DNA of 64,000 nucleotides from Persicaria tinctoria (GCA_037127255.1 JBANSL010000004.1:26915967-26979966); one strand, 5' to 3'; positions 1 to 11,644 are shown, numbered from the stretch's first letter. Made by a program: numbers and translations. Notes: generated from the letters alone by a model not told the origin.

Positions 1-966
1 TTTGGATCGTCCGTCAAAGCCTTTAGACAGGTTAAGCTTCCTTGTGCCACTTGATCGGCATTTACAACGTATATATTGTTGTAATAATATGCAGTCAATA
101 TAACTTCACCTGTATCTTCTCTGCACACTAGACATCTTTTCTTGTTAAATCTGACATTGTTGCCACTATCACATAATTGAGAGACACTAAGAAAATTATA
201 CTTCAAACCGTTAACATGATAAACATTTTTAATACTATGGTTGGAATCACTCCCAACACTACACATACCAACGATGTCACATTTTCCTTTGTCACCAAGA
301 GTGATTGTTCCCGTGGATTGCTCTTTTAGATCATGAAAGAGAGAACTCTTTCCACTCATATGCCTCGAGCATCCACTGTCAATGATCCATTTATGTTCCT
401 TCACCTAGGTGATCTCCTGCAAGACAAACATCAACCTTTGTGGCTAGACCAATAAGCAAATTTGGATCCATTGTTGGGGTAAACCATATTTGGTAAAATA
501 GTGTCTTTTGGAACCCAAACTTGTGTTATCCGTTCTTTTCTCAAATGAACATGAAATGTATTGCGAATGATATATGGATCCTTTCTTCTATAAGGGCAAG
601 TCTCTTTTACATGTCCCTTTCTAGCACAGTGGTGACATATAGGAGAGGTTCTGCTTCCTTTTGCCTTTACAAAGGTGGTAATGTGTTGGTTCTTTAAAAA
701 CCTTGGATTGTAACCAATACCACTTTTGTTTAGATAACTTTGTTGCTCACCCAACATCCGATTAAGAGTGCCTTTGGATTTGGTAAAACTTATGAGGGCT
801 TTCTGTTGATCTTGAATCTTATTATTTAGGGAGATCTTCTCGTTCTCTAAGTCATGATGCTCATTTCTTAGAGAGGAGAGATCTTGCTTGAGTTCAGATT
901 TCTTTGAGTCAAGCGTCTTGACTTTAATGTCAAGACCTGAATAAGAAGCTTCAAGACCTTTAACCC
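1..966 (-). pseudogene. pol: Copia-1 Gag-Pol linker, protease and GAG-pre-integrase region (partial)
   Basis: Continuing from gag on the minus strand, the first part (about 966-750) is a charged, heptad-rich stretch that looks coiled-coil. It is followed by a second CCHC knuckle, CHHCARKGHVKETC, near 590-640. A retropepsin-like protease motif, DSGCSRHM, lies near 360-390, and a GAG-pre-integrase section (YYYNNIYVVNADQV, CLKALTDDP) reaches the window edge. Protease would cut the polyprotein; integrase and reverse transcriptase should lie to the left of the window. The region aligns with 27254-28250 of Copia-2, which lacks part of the protease section that is still present here. The frame is not continuous throughout, so I call it a pseudogene. 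Confidence 0.8.
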
Positions 967-2208
967 TCATAGACAGATCCTCAATAGTTCTTTCCTGGTC
1001 CACAATTCTCTTAATAAGAATGTTAGTCTGGCAATAAGTTTCTCTTTATTGACAATCATATTAGAAAGGAATTCCGATAATACCTCTTTTGGACTTGCCA
1101 TAAGTTCTCTTACAGTAGCTTCAAGTTTCTCATCGTGGGATTCATCTTCTGAAGTCATAAGACAAATATTGGCCTTCTCATCATCGGAGTCAGAGTCAGA
1201 ATCGGTCCAAGTTTCCACCATGGCTTTCTTCTTCTATTTGTCACCCTTCTTGGACTGGCTCTTTGTCTTTTGAGGGCAGTCCTTCACAAGATGATCTGTT
1301 TCACCACATTCAAAACAAGACAAAGGTTTAGTCTTCTTGTCATACTTGTTGTATTGAGGCTTACCTCAAAATTTTGAAGACTCTGATCCATCCTTGTTAT
1401 TGAATTGCTTCTTCATTTTGAGAATTCGAGCAAGGCCTCTTGTGATAAGAGCAAAAGGATCATCTTCATCGTCATACTCATCTTCGGAATCAGATCCATC
1501 TTTAGGCTCATCCTTCTTAGACTTGAGTGTCAAGTTCTTAGTGCTAGCTCGAAGTTCTCCATCGTCTTCATTAAGACTTCCAAGCAGGTCATCAAGGGGT
1601 AGAGTGGTGAGGTCCTGTGCTTCCTCTATAGCTGTTACTTTTGGACCCCATTTTTCTTTTGGGAGGCACCTCAGTATCTTCCTCACTTTCTCAACGTTGG
1701 TAAAGCTCTTGCCGAGAGAGTCAAGGTTGTTGGTGATTTCTGTGAATCGTATGAACATGGCCTTGATTGACTCATCAGACTTCATTTTGAAGAGCTCATA
1801 CTTTCGAAGGAAGATGCTGATCTTGGTGTCTTTCACTTGGCTTGTTCCTTCATAGGTGACAACCAGTTTGTCCCAAATCTCTTTAGCTGACCTACAAAAT
1901 GAAATACGGTTAAACTCATCAGTACTAAGACCACAATAAAGTAAGTTAATAGCCCTGTAGTTTTTGGAGACGAGTTCAAGATCCGCTTGGATGTATTCAG
2001 ACTCCTTCTTTGTGACTTTGGTTCCATTTGGTCCTTCTTTCTCTGGAATCTTCGGACCATTCTCTATAATGTTCCAAAGTTCCAGATCTTGATCTATAAT
2101 GAACATTTTCATCAAGGATCTCAAGTGGACAAAGTTGTTTCCTACAAAGAGTGGTGGTCTGCTCGTGGACCTTCCCTGTCCAAATCCTCCGCATGCTTTA
2201 CCAGACAT
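967..2208 (-). pseudogene. gag: Copia-1 gag (UBN2-type capsid plus zinc knuckle), interrupted
   Basis: Gag packages the retrotransposon RNA into cytoplasmic virus-like particles. The frame opens with ATG at 2206-2208, just inside the PBS, and runs 280 codons through a UBN2/Retrotran_gag domain (about residues 25-210, with the typical EIWDKL, YEGT and LPKEKWGPKV stretches) and an acidic D/E-rich tract. It meets TGA at 1366-1368. The same frame then continues through a CCHC knuckle (CFECGETDHLVKDC) to a second stop (TAG) just before 1221, after which the reading is picked up at 1221-967. The knuckle keeps all four metal ligands. Two in-frame stops make this a decayed gag. The neighbouring linker and protease continue at 1-966. 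Confidence 0.85.
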
Positions 2209-2252
2209 GATCGAAAACTGACAAGATTGTTAGATTAAAAACAATGAGTAAA

Positions 2253-2264
2253 GCTCTGATACCA
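2253..2264 (-). other. Primer-binding site of Copia-1
   Basis: Minus-strand TGGTATCAGAGC, complementary to the 3' end of plant initiator Met-tRNA, sits two bases inside the LTR end at 2267. This fixes the orientation and the inner LTR boundary. Confidence 0.9.
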
Positions 2265-2266
2265 AT

Positions 2267-3295
2267 TGAAGGTTCGATAATGTAAAACAAAGTAATATAG
2301 AAATACTCTAGAAGGGCGGTTGAATAGAGTATGCCAGTTTTTCGCAGATAGTCTCAAGACTTTTGAAGCTCGTGCAAAAGCCCTGGAGATTAGACTTAGT
2401 CTTTTATCTGAAAACCTGAATCACAAAGTTAAACAATCGAACCAAGTGCGGACATAAGGTAAAGCAATAAAGTAAAGAACTCGATGAGTTGTTTACGAGG
2501 TTCGACACGAACTTGGCCTACGTCCCCGCCTAGGGTTCTTACACAACCCTAGGATTCAATCGACTTTATTGATTCACAAAGCTTAGGATCCTAATAGCTC
2601 ACCGAGAAGCCTCTCTCCTACACAATTGCAATCTAGTCAACTCACGTTCCCTTGGAGTCCTAGACCGATCTAGAAGAGCCCCACCTCTCTCAGCTATCTA
2701 GTACAATCCTCTTACTCTCGAGAATCAATAGCCTAGTGCCCACTTCCTGAGTTATAAACTCTCAAGTATAACACTATGAATGAATATATCCTATAGGCTC
2801 ACTGTGTAACTCTCAAATGCTTAGAAATGAAAATACAGACTCTTAGGACAAGCAGAGAGCACACGAAGACAGATTTCTCTTGAAGGCTTGGAGTGTATGA
2901 AAGCTCGTGTTCAATGAATGTGTATCTTCTGTCTTCATCTTCCTTCTCTATATATTGAGACAAATCGGCATCAAGAATCTTCTCCAACGGCTAGTCTAGA
3001 TCATGGCCATCTTCGAGATCTTCTAATCTTGGAAACTTTTGAAGCCATGATCTTTCCGATTTGAATCTCCTCAACACGCATCACAAGGAAGGAAATAATT
3101 CGAAAATACTTCGTGAAAGATTAATTACACATATATATAATATAAAGGAAGTTTATAATAACATTAAATAATATTCGGACATATAGAGCAGGTTTTGGAT
3201 TTCATCAACTGTTAAAGCTCCAAGACCTTTGACACAGACCTCTTGTCAAGGCCTTTGAAACTTATTTCGATTTTCATCAAGGGAGGGAGTTATCA
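2267..3295 (-). repeat. 5' LTR of Copia-1 (1,029 bp)
   Basis: The plus strand begins TGAAGGTTCG and ends GGAGTTATCA, so on the minus strand it runs TGATAACTCC to CGAACCTTCA, with TG/CA ends. It aligns along its length with both LTRs of Copia-2 (10573-11644 and 29583-30549 plus 41748-41850). The direct repeat copy of this LTR for Copia-1 lies outside the window. Confidence 0.9.
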
Positions 3296-3890
3296 GATTC
3301 TAATTAAGTCCTCACTAAACTAGTGGCTTCTTCTTCGAGGCTACTTCTTCCGAATCAAACGCCAGAGCAACTGATTCCTCTGAGGCTGCTTCTTTGTCCT
3401 TCGATTCACTTGTCGCCTCTACTCTGGCGACATCGTACTTGTACCACCGGCGTTCGGCAAGAAGGGAGGGATCTATGTCTCCCTAGACCATTGCAAATCA
3501 GATCCAAGTCACCTCTACACCACCTACTGACGGCAAGGCCATCACTGCACCACCAAGGCTTGACGATGTCGCCTCCATCTCAGATCCAAGCTTTTCGACC
3601 TACCTCTTGTATCTCATTTCTCTTCTCGATCGACTCTGTCTCTTAAGTGGATCTAGATTGGGATCAAATCGAAATTCCCTTTACAGGCGCCGAAATGCAC
3701 GATGACGATGGCAAGAGAGGAAGAGAGCGAAGGTCGGAGGCTTCGGTGCAGGGGGGTGGAGAAGACATCAATCTACTGTTGCAGATCTGAGATCGAAGAT
3801 TTAGACATGGATGAAGACATCGATATCTTGTTGCAGATCGGAGGCTTCACACGTTCCCTCTAAGACGATGACGGTGTGTGAGGTAGTGCA
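3296..3890. other. Unassigned sequence between Copia-1 and Gypsy-A
   Basis: About 600 bp of moderately GC-rich sequence with C/T-rich, leader-like stretches. A 107-codon open frame at 3323-3646 (plus) is low-complexity Ser/Leu/Pro and I do not think it is a gene. It may be the remains of the host locus or of an older repeat. Its right end abuts the tail of Gypsy-A at about 3891 without a recognisable target duplication. Confidence 0.5.
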
Positions 3891-4236
3891 ATTGTCGATG
3901 ACTCCTGGTGACATTGAGGACAACATGAATGTTCCATTCGATCGTCCTATCACTCATGCAAGGGCCAAGAAAATTCAAGATGCTACCTAAGCCCTTCTTT
4001 TCCGTTACCAAGGAATAATGGAGCAAGGGTTCAGGCCACCCTGGATCACTTTGCTCAAGGCTACACCACTAGCACACGAGATGAGCTTCCGTCCCTACAC
4101 AGAGCTCATGAAGACTCGTCAGCACCTGCCATGACAAGCCTTCCTTTTGGCTCGGCACACACTCGGTACAAGCATAGACCGAGTGGAGCAACACACACGT
4201 CGAGTGGGCTTTGGGTCCATGGTCGAGTACTCCTTG
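3891..4236 (+). pseudogene. Gypsy-A left tail: C-terminal end of a chromovirus polyprotein
   Basis: This segment aligns with about 7966-8165 of the same element, but lies in front of the left LTR, where a normal element has host DNA. It contains a tail motif typical of plant CRM/Reina-type polyproteins (PITHARAKKIQ, near 3960), followed by a stop and more family-like residues. The right-hand copy lacks the PITHARAKKIQ part. The layout is therefore internal tail, LTR, internal region, LTR, as expected from a tandem or recombined element. Lineage assignment is inference. Confidence 0.7.
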
Positions 4237-5162
4237 TGTTGCGTCGAGTTACTTTAATTAATTAGTTATTTCTATTATTTCATGTATTCTAGAATTAATA
4301 AAGTGGAAGAATTATATATCCTCTAGATATATTCTTGTCCACTAAGTTTTTGAAATTATATCTTCTTTAGGTTACTTTTATCGTTAGGTTTAAAATTATA
4401 TCTTTAAGAAAGAAAACCTCCACTCTTGCAAGGTGGAATTGGTTATGCAATTTCTATTTAAACATTGTAGCTCTCTTTGAATTAATTAGATTGAATAGAA
4501 TTGAGGAAACCCTTTATGGATTAAAGGGTTCTTCGATCTCAATCCCAAAAGTTTTCTTGCTCTTGTGTTCTATCACCCTTTGGCACACAATCACCATCAC
4601 CGTCACCTTGTTCCCTTGACCGAACCAAAACCATACACAACCCTAAACACCGAAACCATCACAAGAAGAGAGAACCTAGGCTCTTGGTGACGCTCGCGAC
4701 CATCCTCGCTCGCAGCGGGCGCGGGGCATCCCCGGCACCCTCGGCTCTTGTCCTCACTTTCTCGCTCTCACAAGCCGCGCGCACCTAGTTACCTTGGGGT
4801 CTTCGTTTGCGTGCATCTTCGCCACCAACGAGCGGAGTCCAGCAGCTTCGCCTTCGCAACTGGTCTCCCGCTCGCATACACAGTTCTGTGCCCTGAGGAG
4901 CTTCCGCTCCTGTGTGTCCGTGTCCGCCTCCAGCGAGCGCTCCCAGATCGTCGCGCGCTCATCACTTCGCTTCTCTTTTCCGTCGCTTTTGTTTATATTA
5001 AATTGCTTAAGTTATTTCCGTCACAATAATTAGTTTCTTAATTAGTTTAATTAATTTGTTAATCAGGTGATATTGAAAAAGCATTGCAAGATCGGGAAAA
5101 TATACAACATGGTTATTGATCTTGAGCCCACAAGCGAAGGATCGGGTATCCCAAACGTATCA
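4237..5162 (+). repeat. Left LTR of Gypsy-A
   Basis: Starts TGTTGCGTCG and ends CGTATCA. It aligns, with visible divergence and small indels, to the split right LTR (8166-8711 joined to 45708-46038). The boundaries come from where the two copies stop matching: both agree up to the phrase ATCCCAAAC(G/A)TATCA and then diverge. A degenerate initiator-Met-like PBS (TTGTATCGGATT) follows within two bases. The start could be two bases earlier, since TGTGTTG also begins with TG. Confidence 0.75.
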
Positions 5163-5401
5163 AGTTGTATCGGATTCTCAGGTTTATGCAAGTTCTCTAC
5201 TCTCTTGATTGTTTTTTTAGTGATTTATTTTCGTGCCATGTTTTTTACCTTTCCCGCTTCATAAATTTTAGATCTTTATTATTCAACCTAAAAATTGACA
5301 CTTTATTTTAGTTATTTTCTTGTTTGGGTCTTTAATTTGGAAGATATTAAGTTCTTGATTGCAAGTTTTGATGTTTTATTCATTTTTGCTACAGATCATG
5401 C

Positions 5402-8050
5402 CTATTTCTGCTGTTTTGCAGGATTATCTTGACGTGGTTCCACCTAATCTACCACAAGCATTGCCGCCTATTCGAGGGATTGTGCATCAGATTGACTTCG
5501 TCCCTGGCGTAGCCTTGCCTAATCGCGCCGCCTACAACGCCAAGTCACAGAGCTGTTGGATAAGGGCTTTGTGCGAGAAAGCCTCTCCCCTTGTGTTGTG
5601 CCTGTCATCTTGGTTCCAAAGAAGGATGACTCCTGGAACATGTGTGTTGATTGTCTGGCAATCAACCAAATAACGGTTAAGTATCGTCACCCTATTCCTT
5701 GTTTAGATGATAAGCTTGATGAATTATATGGTGCATACATTTTCTCTAAAATTGATCTTCGAAGTGGCTATCATCAAATTAGGATGAAACAGGGAGATGA
5801 ATGGAAAACGGCTTTTAAGACTAAGTATGTATTATATGAATGGTTAGTCATGCCTTTTCGTTTAACAAATGCTACTTCTGCTTTTATGAGGCTTATGAAC
5901 CATGTGCTTAGACGTTACTTAGGAAAATTTGTCATTTTGTATTTTGAAGATATCTTAATTTATAGCAAGAACATGAATGATCACCTTAGTCACTTAAAAT
6001 TGGTATTTGATTGTCTTAGAAAAGAGAAATTGTGTGCCAATTTAAAGAACTGTTCTTTTGCATCCGAGTCTACCATTTTTCTTGGTTTTGTAGTGTCTGC
6101 ATCTGGACTGAAGGTAGATGAGGAGAAGGTTCGTGCTATACAAGAGTGGGCTCAACCGCATACCACCACTCACTTTATGGGCCTTGTTGGCTTCTATCGA
6201 CGCTTCGTGAAGAACTTCAGCACCATTGCCGCCCCCCTACATGAGCTGACTAAGAGGGATGTGATGTTTCGCTGGACAGACACACATTAGAGGGCATTCG
6301 ATTCTCTCTTGGATTTCCTCACCCATGCCCTTGTACTGTAACTCCCTGACTTCGCACAATCATTCGAGCTTGAGTGTGATGCTTCTGGTACTGGCATTGG
6401 TGGATTTCTGCTTCAAAATAGGCGCCCCATTGCTTATTTCAGCGAGAAGTTGGGCTCTGCAGAGCTCAACTATTCTACCTACGAGACGGAGTTGTTTGCA
6501 CTGGTTCGCTGCTTACAGACATGGCGGCACTATCTATGGCCTAAGGAGTTTGTGATTCATTCGGATCATGAAGCTCTGATGTACCTCAAAGGACAAGCAG
6601 TGCTCAGCAGGCCACTTGCTCGATGGGTGGAGTTCATGGAGACCCTTTCCTATGTGGTTCACCACAAGAAGAGAAAGGATAATGTGGTAGCTGACGCGCC
6701 ATCACGCAGGTATGTCCTCCAAAACCGTATGGATGCACATGTTTTGGGTTTTGCTTTGATAAAGAAATTGTATGCTTCTGATGGTTTCTTTAAAACTATA
6801 TATGCTCAATGTGTGTCCAAAGGTGAAGTTGATTCATATTTTCTTGATAATGGTTATTTGTTTAAGATGGGCAAGCTTTGTGTCTCATCTTCTTCTATTC
6901 GACGACTGTTAACTCAAGAAATTCATGAGTCTAGAGGGCATGGTGATTTCGAAAAAACCTTTGCAGGATTAAAGGAACACTACTTTTGGCCTAAAATGTC
7001 TAATTATGTGCTAAGATTTGTCAAGAGTTGTGTCACATGTGCTAAGGATAAATCTAAGGCTAATTCGAATGGCCTATACCAACCATTACCTATTTCAAAT
7101 GCACCCTGGAACTTCTAAGGGTCATGATTCTATTTTTATGGTAGTTGATAGGTTCTCCAAAATGGCTCATTTTATACCATGTCACAAAACTGATGATGCT
7201 ATTCATGTTCCACATTTATTCTTTAAAGATGTTGTTTGCTTACATGGATTGCCTTTATCTATTGTGTCTGATCGTGATTCAAAATTTTTAAGTTGTTTTT
7301 GGAAAACATTATGCTCTATGTTGGGTACAAAACTATTATTTTCTACTTCTTGTCAACCCCAAACTGATGGCCAAACTGAGGTTACAAATAGAACTCTAGG
7401 GGCTCTCCTTAGAGTCATGCTGCGAACTAACCTCCGGAGGTGGGAAGAATGCCTACGATTTGTTGAGTTTGCTTATAACAGGTCTAGGCACTCAGCAACC
7501 AAGCAGACTCTTTTGATGTAGTCTATGGCCGAAATCCCCTCACCCAGTAGACATGATGCCACCACCTCTCAAGGATAAAGAGAGCATGGATGCAACTAAG
7601 CAAGTGGACTTCATCAAGCACTTGCATGAGCGAACCAAGGCATAGCTGGAAAGGAAAAATGCGCAATACAAGGCAGCAAAGGACAAGCATCGCAAGGATG
7701 TGCAGTTCAACGTTAGTGATCTTGTGTGGCTGCATCGCAGGAAGGAAAGGTTTCCGCAACAACGGAAATCTAAACTGGACCTTAGGGGAGATGGACCATT
7801 TCAAGTGGTTCAGAAGATGGGTCCTAATGCATACAAACTGGATCTCCATGCCGACAAATACAATGTTCATTCTACTTTCAACGTCGCCGACCTCTCTATG
7901 TTCGTGCCTGACGATGACTCTAACGACGATTTGAGGATAAATCGAAATCAAGTGGAGGAGAATGATGCAGTGAAATTGTCGATGACTCCTGGGGACATTG
8001 AGGACAACATGAATGTTCCCTCCCCAAATAGCGCTCATAAAGACTCATCA
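5402..8050 (+). pseudogene. pol: Gypsy-A pol (RT, RNase H, integrase), heavily damaged; gag missing
   Basis: The region begins with the RT leader (VPPNLPQALPPIRGI) only about 250 bp after the LTR, so gag and protease are gone. It reads on through reverse transcriptase (5556-6290), RNase H (6330-6720), the zinc-binding part of integrase (6900-7080), the integrase core (7122-7521) and a C-terminal section (7590-8050), in shifting frames. Lesions seen: a frameshift near 5540, TAG at 6288, TAA at 6339, a deletion at about 7118 that removes the strand holding the first integrase Asp, and frame changes near 7510. The RT active site reads YFED, not the usual YFDD. The style ([29 protein letters not shown]) fits CRM/Reina-like chromoviruses. 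It cannot encode a working enzyme. Confidence 0.9.
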
Positions 8051-8165
8051 GCACCCGCCATGACAACCCTTCCCTTTAGCTTGACACACACTCGGTACAA
8101 GCATAGGTCGAGTGGAGCAACACACACGTTGAGTGGACTTTGGGTCCATGGCCGAGTACTTCTTG

Positions 8166-8711
8166 TGTTGGGCCTAGTTACTTTGATTAATTAGTTATTC
8201 ATATTATTTCATGTATTCTAGAATTAATAAAGTGGAAGACTTATATCTCCCCTAGATATATTCTTGTCCACAAAGTTTTTGAAATTATATCTTCTTTAGA
8301 TTTACTTTTATCGTTATGTTTAAAATTATATCTTTAAGAAACCAAACCTTCACTCTTGCAAGGTAGAATTGGTTATGTAATTTCTATTTAAACAATGTAG
8401 TTCTCTTTAAATTAATTAGATTGAATAGAATTGAGGAAACCCTTTATGTATTAAAGGGTTCTTCGATTTCAATCCTAAAAGCTTTCTTGCTCTTGTGTTC
8501 TATCACCCTTCGGCACACAATCACCATCACCGTCATCTTGTTCCCTTGACCGAAGTAAAACCACACACAACCCTAAACACCGAAACTGTTGCAAGAAGAG
8601 AGAACCCAGGCCATAGGTGACGCTCTCGGCCATCCTCGCTCGCAGCGGGCGTGTGGCATCCCTGGCACCCTCGGCTCTCGTCCTCGCTCTCTCGCTCTCG
8701 CAAGCCGCGCG
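8166..8711 (+). repeat. Right LTR of Gypsy-A, first part
   Basis: Starts TGTTGGGCCTAG and aligns with 4237-4790 of the left LTR. It is cut at 8711 by Element B and resumes at about 45708. The five bases before the insertion (8707-8711, gcgcg) and after it (45703-45707, gcacg) match with one mismatch, as expected of an aged 5-bp target duplication. Confidence 0.85.
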
Positions 8712-9471
8712 TGATGTCCACTAAAGTGACCATGTCTTTATATACATTTAGCTCCTTATTTTATATACTTTGCATATTTCGGGCTGGGAATATGTTGAAT
8801 TTATGAAATATATGCTTATTTGCAAGAAATAGAGGTCTACATATGTTTTGGTTTAATATTGCAGAATTTGGAGCCATTCCGGGACAAAACCAAAAGATGG
8901 GATTCTACTCGACTTCGACCAGGCTTTACTCGAAGTCGACTACAACTGAAGCAGAACTAAATCGAGGGAAGAAGATGATGGCAAATCGAGCTGAACTTTA
9001 CTCCATGTCGAGTAAGATTACTCGACGTCGATCAAGGCAAAAACACACCCGAGCTCGAGGAAGAGAACCACATCGAGAAGTTGTGAATAGAAGGCAACTT
9101 TCCTCGACGTCGACCAAAGTTGGTTGAAGTCGACCAAGCCTGAAAATCGAGTCCAGATCCAGCATCGACCAAGGAAGCTGAGCCAAGAAGATTCAAGTCG
9201 ATATCGACCAACACTAGTCGATATCGAGTAAACATTTGGTCGATGTTCACTCTGGAGGCCGAGATCGAGTTGCTAAAGTGAAGACGGAGAAATGTTGGTC
9301 GATATCGAGTAAGCCTACTCGATATCGAGTTGACCACAGTACCCGATTTCGAGCTAGTCCGAGTCTTGTTAAGGTTCTATCCCGAGTCTAATGGAGATAT
9401 TTCCGAGAGAAGATTCCCAACACATGAAGATTTAGATATTTTTATCTTTTTATCTATCCTAACGGTTGAAC
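8712..9471 (+). repeat. Left LTR of Element B, first part (resumes 10345-10429, then truncated)
   Basis: Aligns with 43852-44600 of the right LTR at roughly 94% by eye. It is interrupted by the hAT element at 9472 and resumes at 10345 after the duplicated ggttgaac. The match to the right LTR ends at about 10429 (AGATATTAGATA), so roughly 1 kb of its 3' end, including the TATA box, is missing. It is rich in TCGA-cored near-palindromes (CTCGACTTCGACC, TCGATATCGAGT). Confidence 0.85.
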
Positions 9472-10336
9472 TAGGCGTGGCCACGGGTCACGGGTCGACC
9501 CGTGACCCGCCGGGTCTTACGGGTCGGTAACCCGCTGGGTCAGTGACCCGACGGGTGCGGGTTCTCAGGTCAAAGGGTCAAGGCGGGTTGCGGGTTAGGG
9601 TTAGGGTCGGTGGTTTGAAAACCCGCTGACCCGGCGGGTCGACCCGCCGGGTCAACCCGCCATTCCAGAATTTTTTTTTGAAAAAAATATTTTTTTTAAG
9701 TTTATAAGTATTATTATGTATATTATTCTTAGAATAATTCATATTCATAATAAATATATAAACTAACATGCAAAATGCAATGTGAGTTACAAGTCACCCC
9801 ATCCTTCCCCTTTTATAGCCTTGGAAGGGCACCTTCTATTCTCTCATTTCCAATGTGGGACAAGAGCACTCTCCCACATTGAAAATTGAGAGTTAAAATG
9901 AGAAGGGTTGGAGATATATATATTTGTACCCCATCTTCCCTTGACTCCCACTCCAATTTAAGCTTTACTTTCTATATATTGAAATGAAGTAAAGTTGAAG
10001 AAGTCTTATATCCTACATTTATATTGTAATGGATTGTAATGGATGAAGGAAATTTTATAGAAATATAAAATTTCTAATGTTTTTTTGTTCAACTTCATAT
10101 TGAAATGAAGTGGATATAAAAAATGATGTGTAGAAAAAATATTTGCATATAATTTTTTTTAGTAAAAAATGTTATTATTAATTTTTTTTTTATTGTGGTA
10201 ATCCACCGGGTCAACGGGTCGACCCGGCTGGTCAACGGGTCGACCCGAACCCGTCAACCCGTAAATTTCCGGGTTAGGGTTCGGGTCGACCTATCTTGAC
10301 CCTTGACCCGGCGGGTCCGACCCGTGGCCACGCCTA
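9472..10336. mobile_element. Short non-autonomous hAT-type element (865 bp)
   Basis: Terminal inverted repeats start TAGGCGTGGCCACGGGTC at 9472 and end with the complement at 10336. The 8-bp duplication ggttgaac is perfect (9464-9471 and 10337-10344). The partner LTR of Element B at about 44580-44600 shows the same place without the insertion and with a single ggttgaac. Both ends are packed with GC-rich near-palindromes of the form GGGTCGACCCG (9481-9660 and 10200-10335), around an AT-rich core that encodes nothing. The 8-bp duplication and CGTGGCC-type ends are characteristic of hAT elements; a transposase in trans would be needed. Confidence 0.9.
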
Positions 10337-10429
10337 GGTTGAACAATTAATTACCCTAGGAATTATCTAGTTTTACTTATTTAGATAGATTTATTTCCAA
10401 TTAGAGTTTTATCTTTAGATATTAGATAA

Positions 10430-10572
10430 AATTGGGTGCCAAGTTTAATTGTGTTTAAGGTTCAGAAAAGCCCATCCCTTTTTTCTTACCCTATCACATA
10501 CCCTACCACCACTTACCACACCGGTACCAACTGGGTGCCAAGCTTTTTCTACTAATTTGTGTTCTTGATTTT
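10430..10572. other. Element B interior remnant left of Copia-2
   Basis: About 140 bp that does not match the right LTR. A short phrase, TGGGTGCCAAG, occurs twice (near 10435 and 10532). It is either the rest of the leader of Element B or filler from the deletion that removed the LTR end. No coding content. The last five bases (10568-10572, atttt) are the Copia-2 target duplication. Confidence 0.6.
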
Positions 10573-11644
10573 TGAAGGTTCGATCATGTATAACAAAGTA
10601 ATATAGAGATACTCTAGAAAGGGGGTTGAATAGAGTATGCCAACTTTTCGCAGATAATCTCAAGACTTTTGAAACGCTTGCAAAACCCTTTGAGATTGGA
10701 CGTAATTCTTTTCTCTGGAAAACCTGAATCACAAAAGAGTTATACAATTCGAAAAAAGTGCGGAGTTATGGTAAAGCAATAAGTAAAGGACGCAATGAAT
10801 TGTTGACGAGGTTCGGCACGAACTTGGCCTACGTCCCCGCCTAGGGTTCTTCCACAACCCTAGGATTCAACCGGCTTTATTGATTCACAAGACTTAGGAT
10901 TCTAATAGCTCACCGAGAAGAGTCTCTTCTATACAATTGCAATCTAGTCAACTCACGTTCCCTTGGATTCCTAGACCAATCTAGAAGAGCCCCACCTCTC
11001 TTAGCTATCTAGTACAATCCTCTTACACTTCGTGAATCAATTGCCTAGTGTCTACTTCCTGAGTCACAAACTCTAGAGTATAACACTCTCTCGAAATATA
11101 TCCTATAAGCTCACTGTGTAACTCTCAAATGCTTTGAAAAAAAGATACGACTCTTAACAACTTAGCAGAGAGAACACGAAGAAGACAGATTGACTTGAAG
11201 GCTTGAGTGCGAATGAAAGCTTGTGTTCAACGAATGTGTCTGTCCTCTTTTCTTCATCTCCTTCATATACAGATCAGATCGGCGCCTCCTTTCAAACAAG
11301 GATATTCTCTCCAACGGCTAGAACGGATTTTGGCAATCTTCGTAATCTTCTATATTCGGAAACTCTGAAGCCATAATCTCCGATTTGATTCTTCTTCGAC
11401 TTTCAGCTTAAGGAAGGAGATAATATTCGGAAAAAACTTGCTGCATATGTTAGTGCATAATATACAATGATATCTGGCAATATATTTAATAATAATAACA
11501 TATAATATCATCTGGAAATAATAGGCACTTAATACAGGTTTTGTGTTTCATCAACACAGTTGCAGCTTCAAGACTTTTGACATAAGTCATGTGTCAAAGC
11601 CTTTGAAACCATTTCCGATTTTCACCAAGGGAGTGGAGTTATCA
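10573..11644 (-). repeat. 3' LTR of Copia-2 (1,072 bp)
   Basis: Plus-strand ends are TGAAGG and GTTATCA. It matches the 5' LTR pieces and the Copia-1 LTR. The outer end carries the atttt duplication; the inner end abuts a polypurine tract. Confidence 0.93.

Larger units (their letters stand above)
1..3295 (-). mobile_element. Copia-1: 5' part of a SIRE-like Ty1/copia retrotransposon
   Basis: On the minus strand this segment reads, in order, 5' LTR (2267-3295), a primer-binding site matching initiator Met-tRNA (2253-2264), gag, aspartic protease and the GAG-pre-integrase region, and then leaves the window at position 1. The Gag sequence, the long linker with a second zinc knuckle and the protease motif DSGCSRHM fit the SIRE/Maximus group of plant copia elements; the lineage is an inference from recalled family features. 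The same family appears again as Copia-2, and the two align along gag and LTR. The LTR starts TG and ends CA. The first 5 bases beyond it (3296-3300, gattc) should be the target duplication, but its partner lies outside the window. Confidence 0.9.

Noticed and set aside
2253..2264. TGGTATCAGAGC sequences as tRNA gene fragments
   Set aside because: They occur at LTR edges in four elements and are primer-binding sites; no tRNA fold is present around them.
3323..3646. 107-codon frame between Copia-1 and Gypsy-A
   Set aside because: Ser/Leu/Pro-rich chance frame in C/T-rich DNA; no start context or homology recognised.
4748..5029. 93-codon frame in the left LTR of Gypsy-A
   Set aside because: The region is LTR, and the matching part of the right LTR (45712-45921) does not keep the frame.
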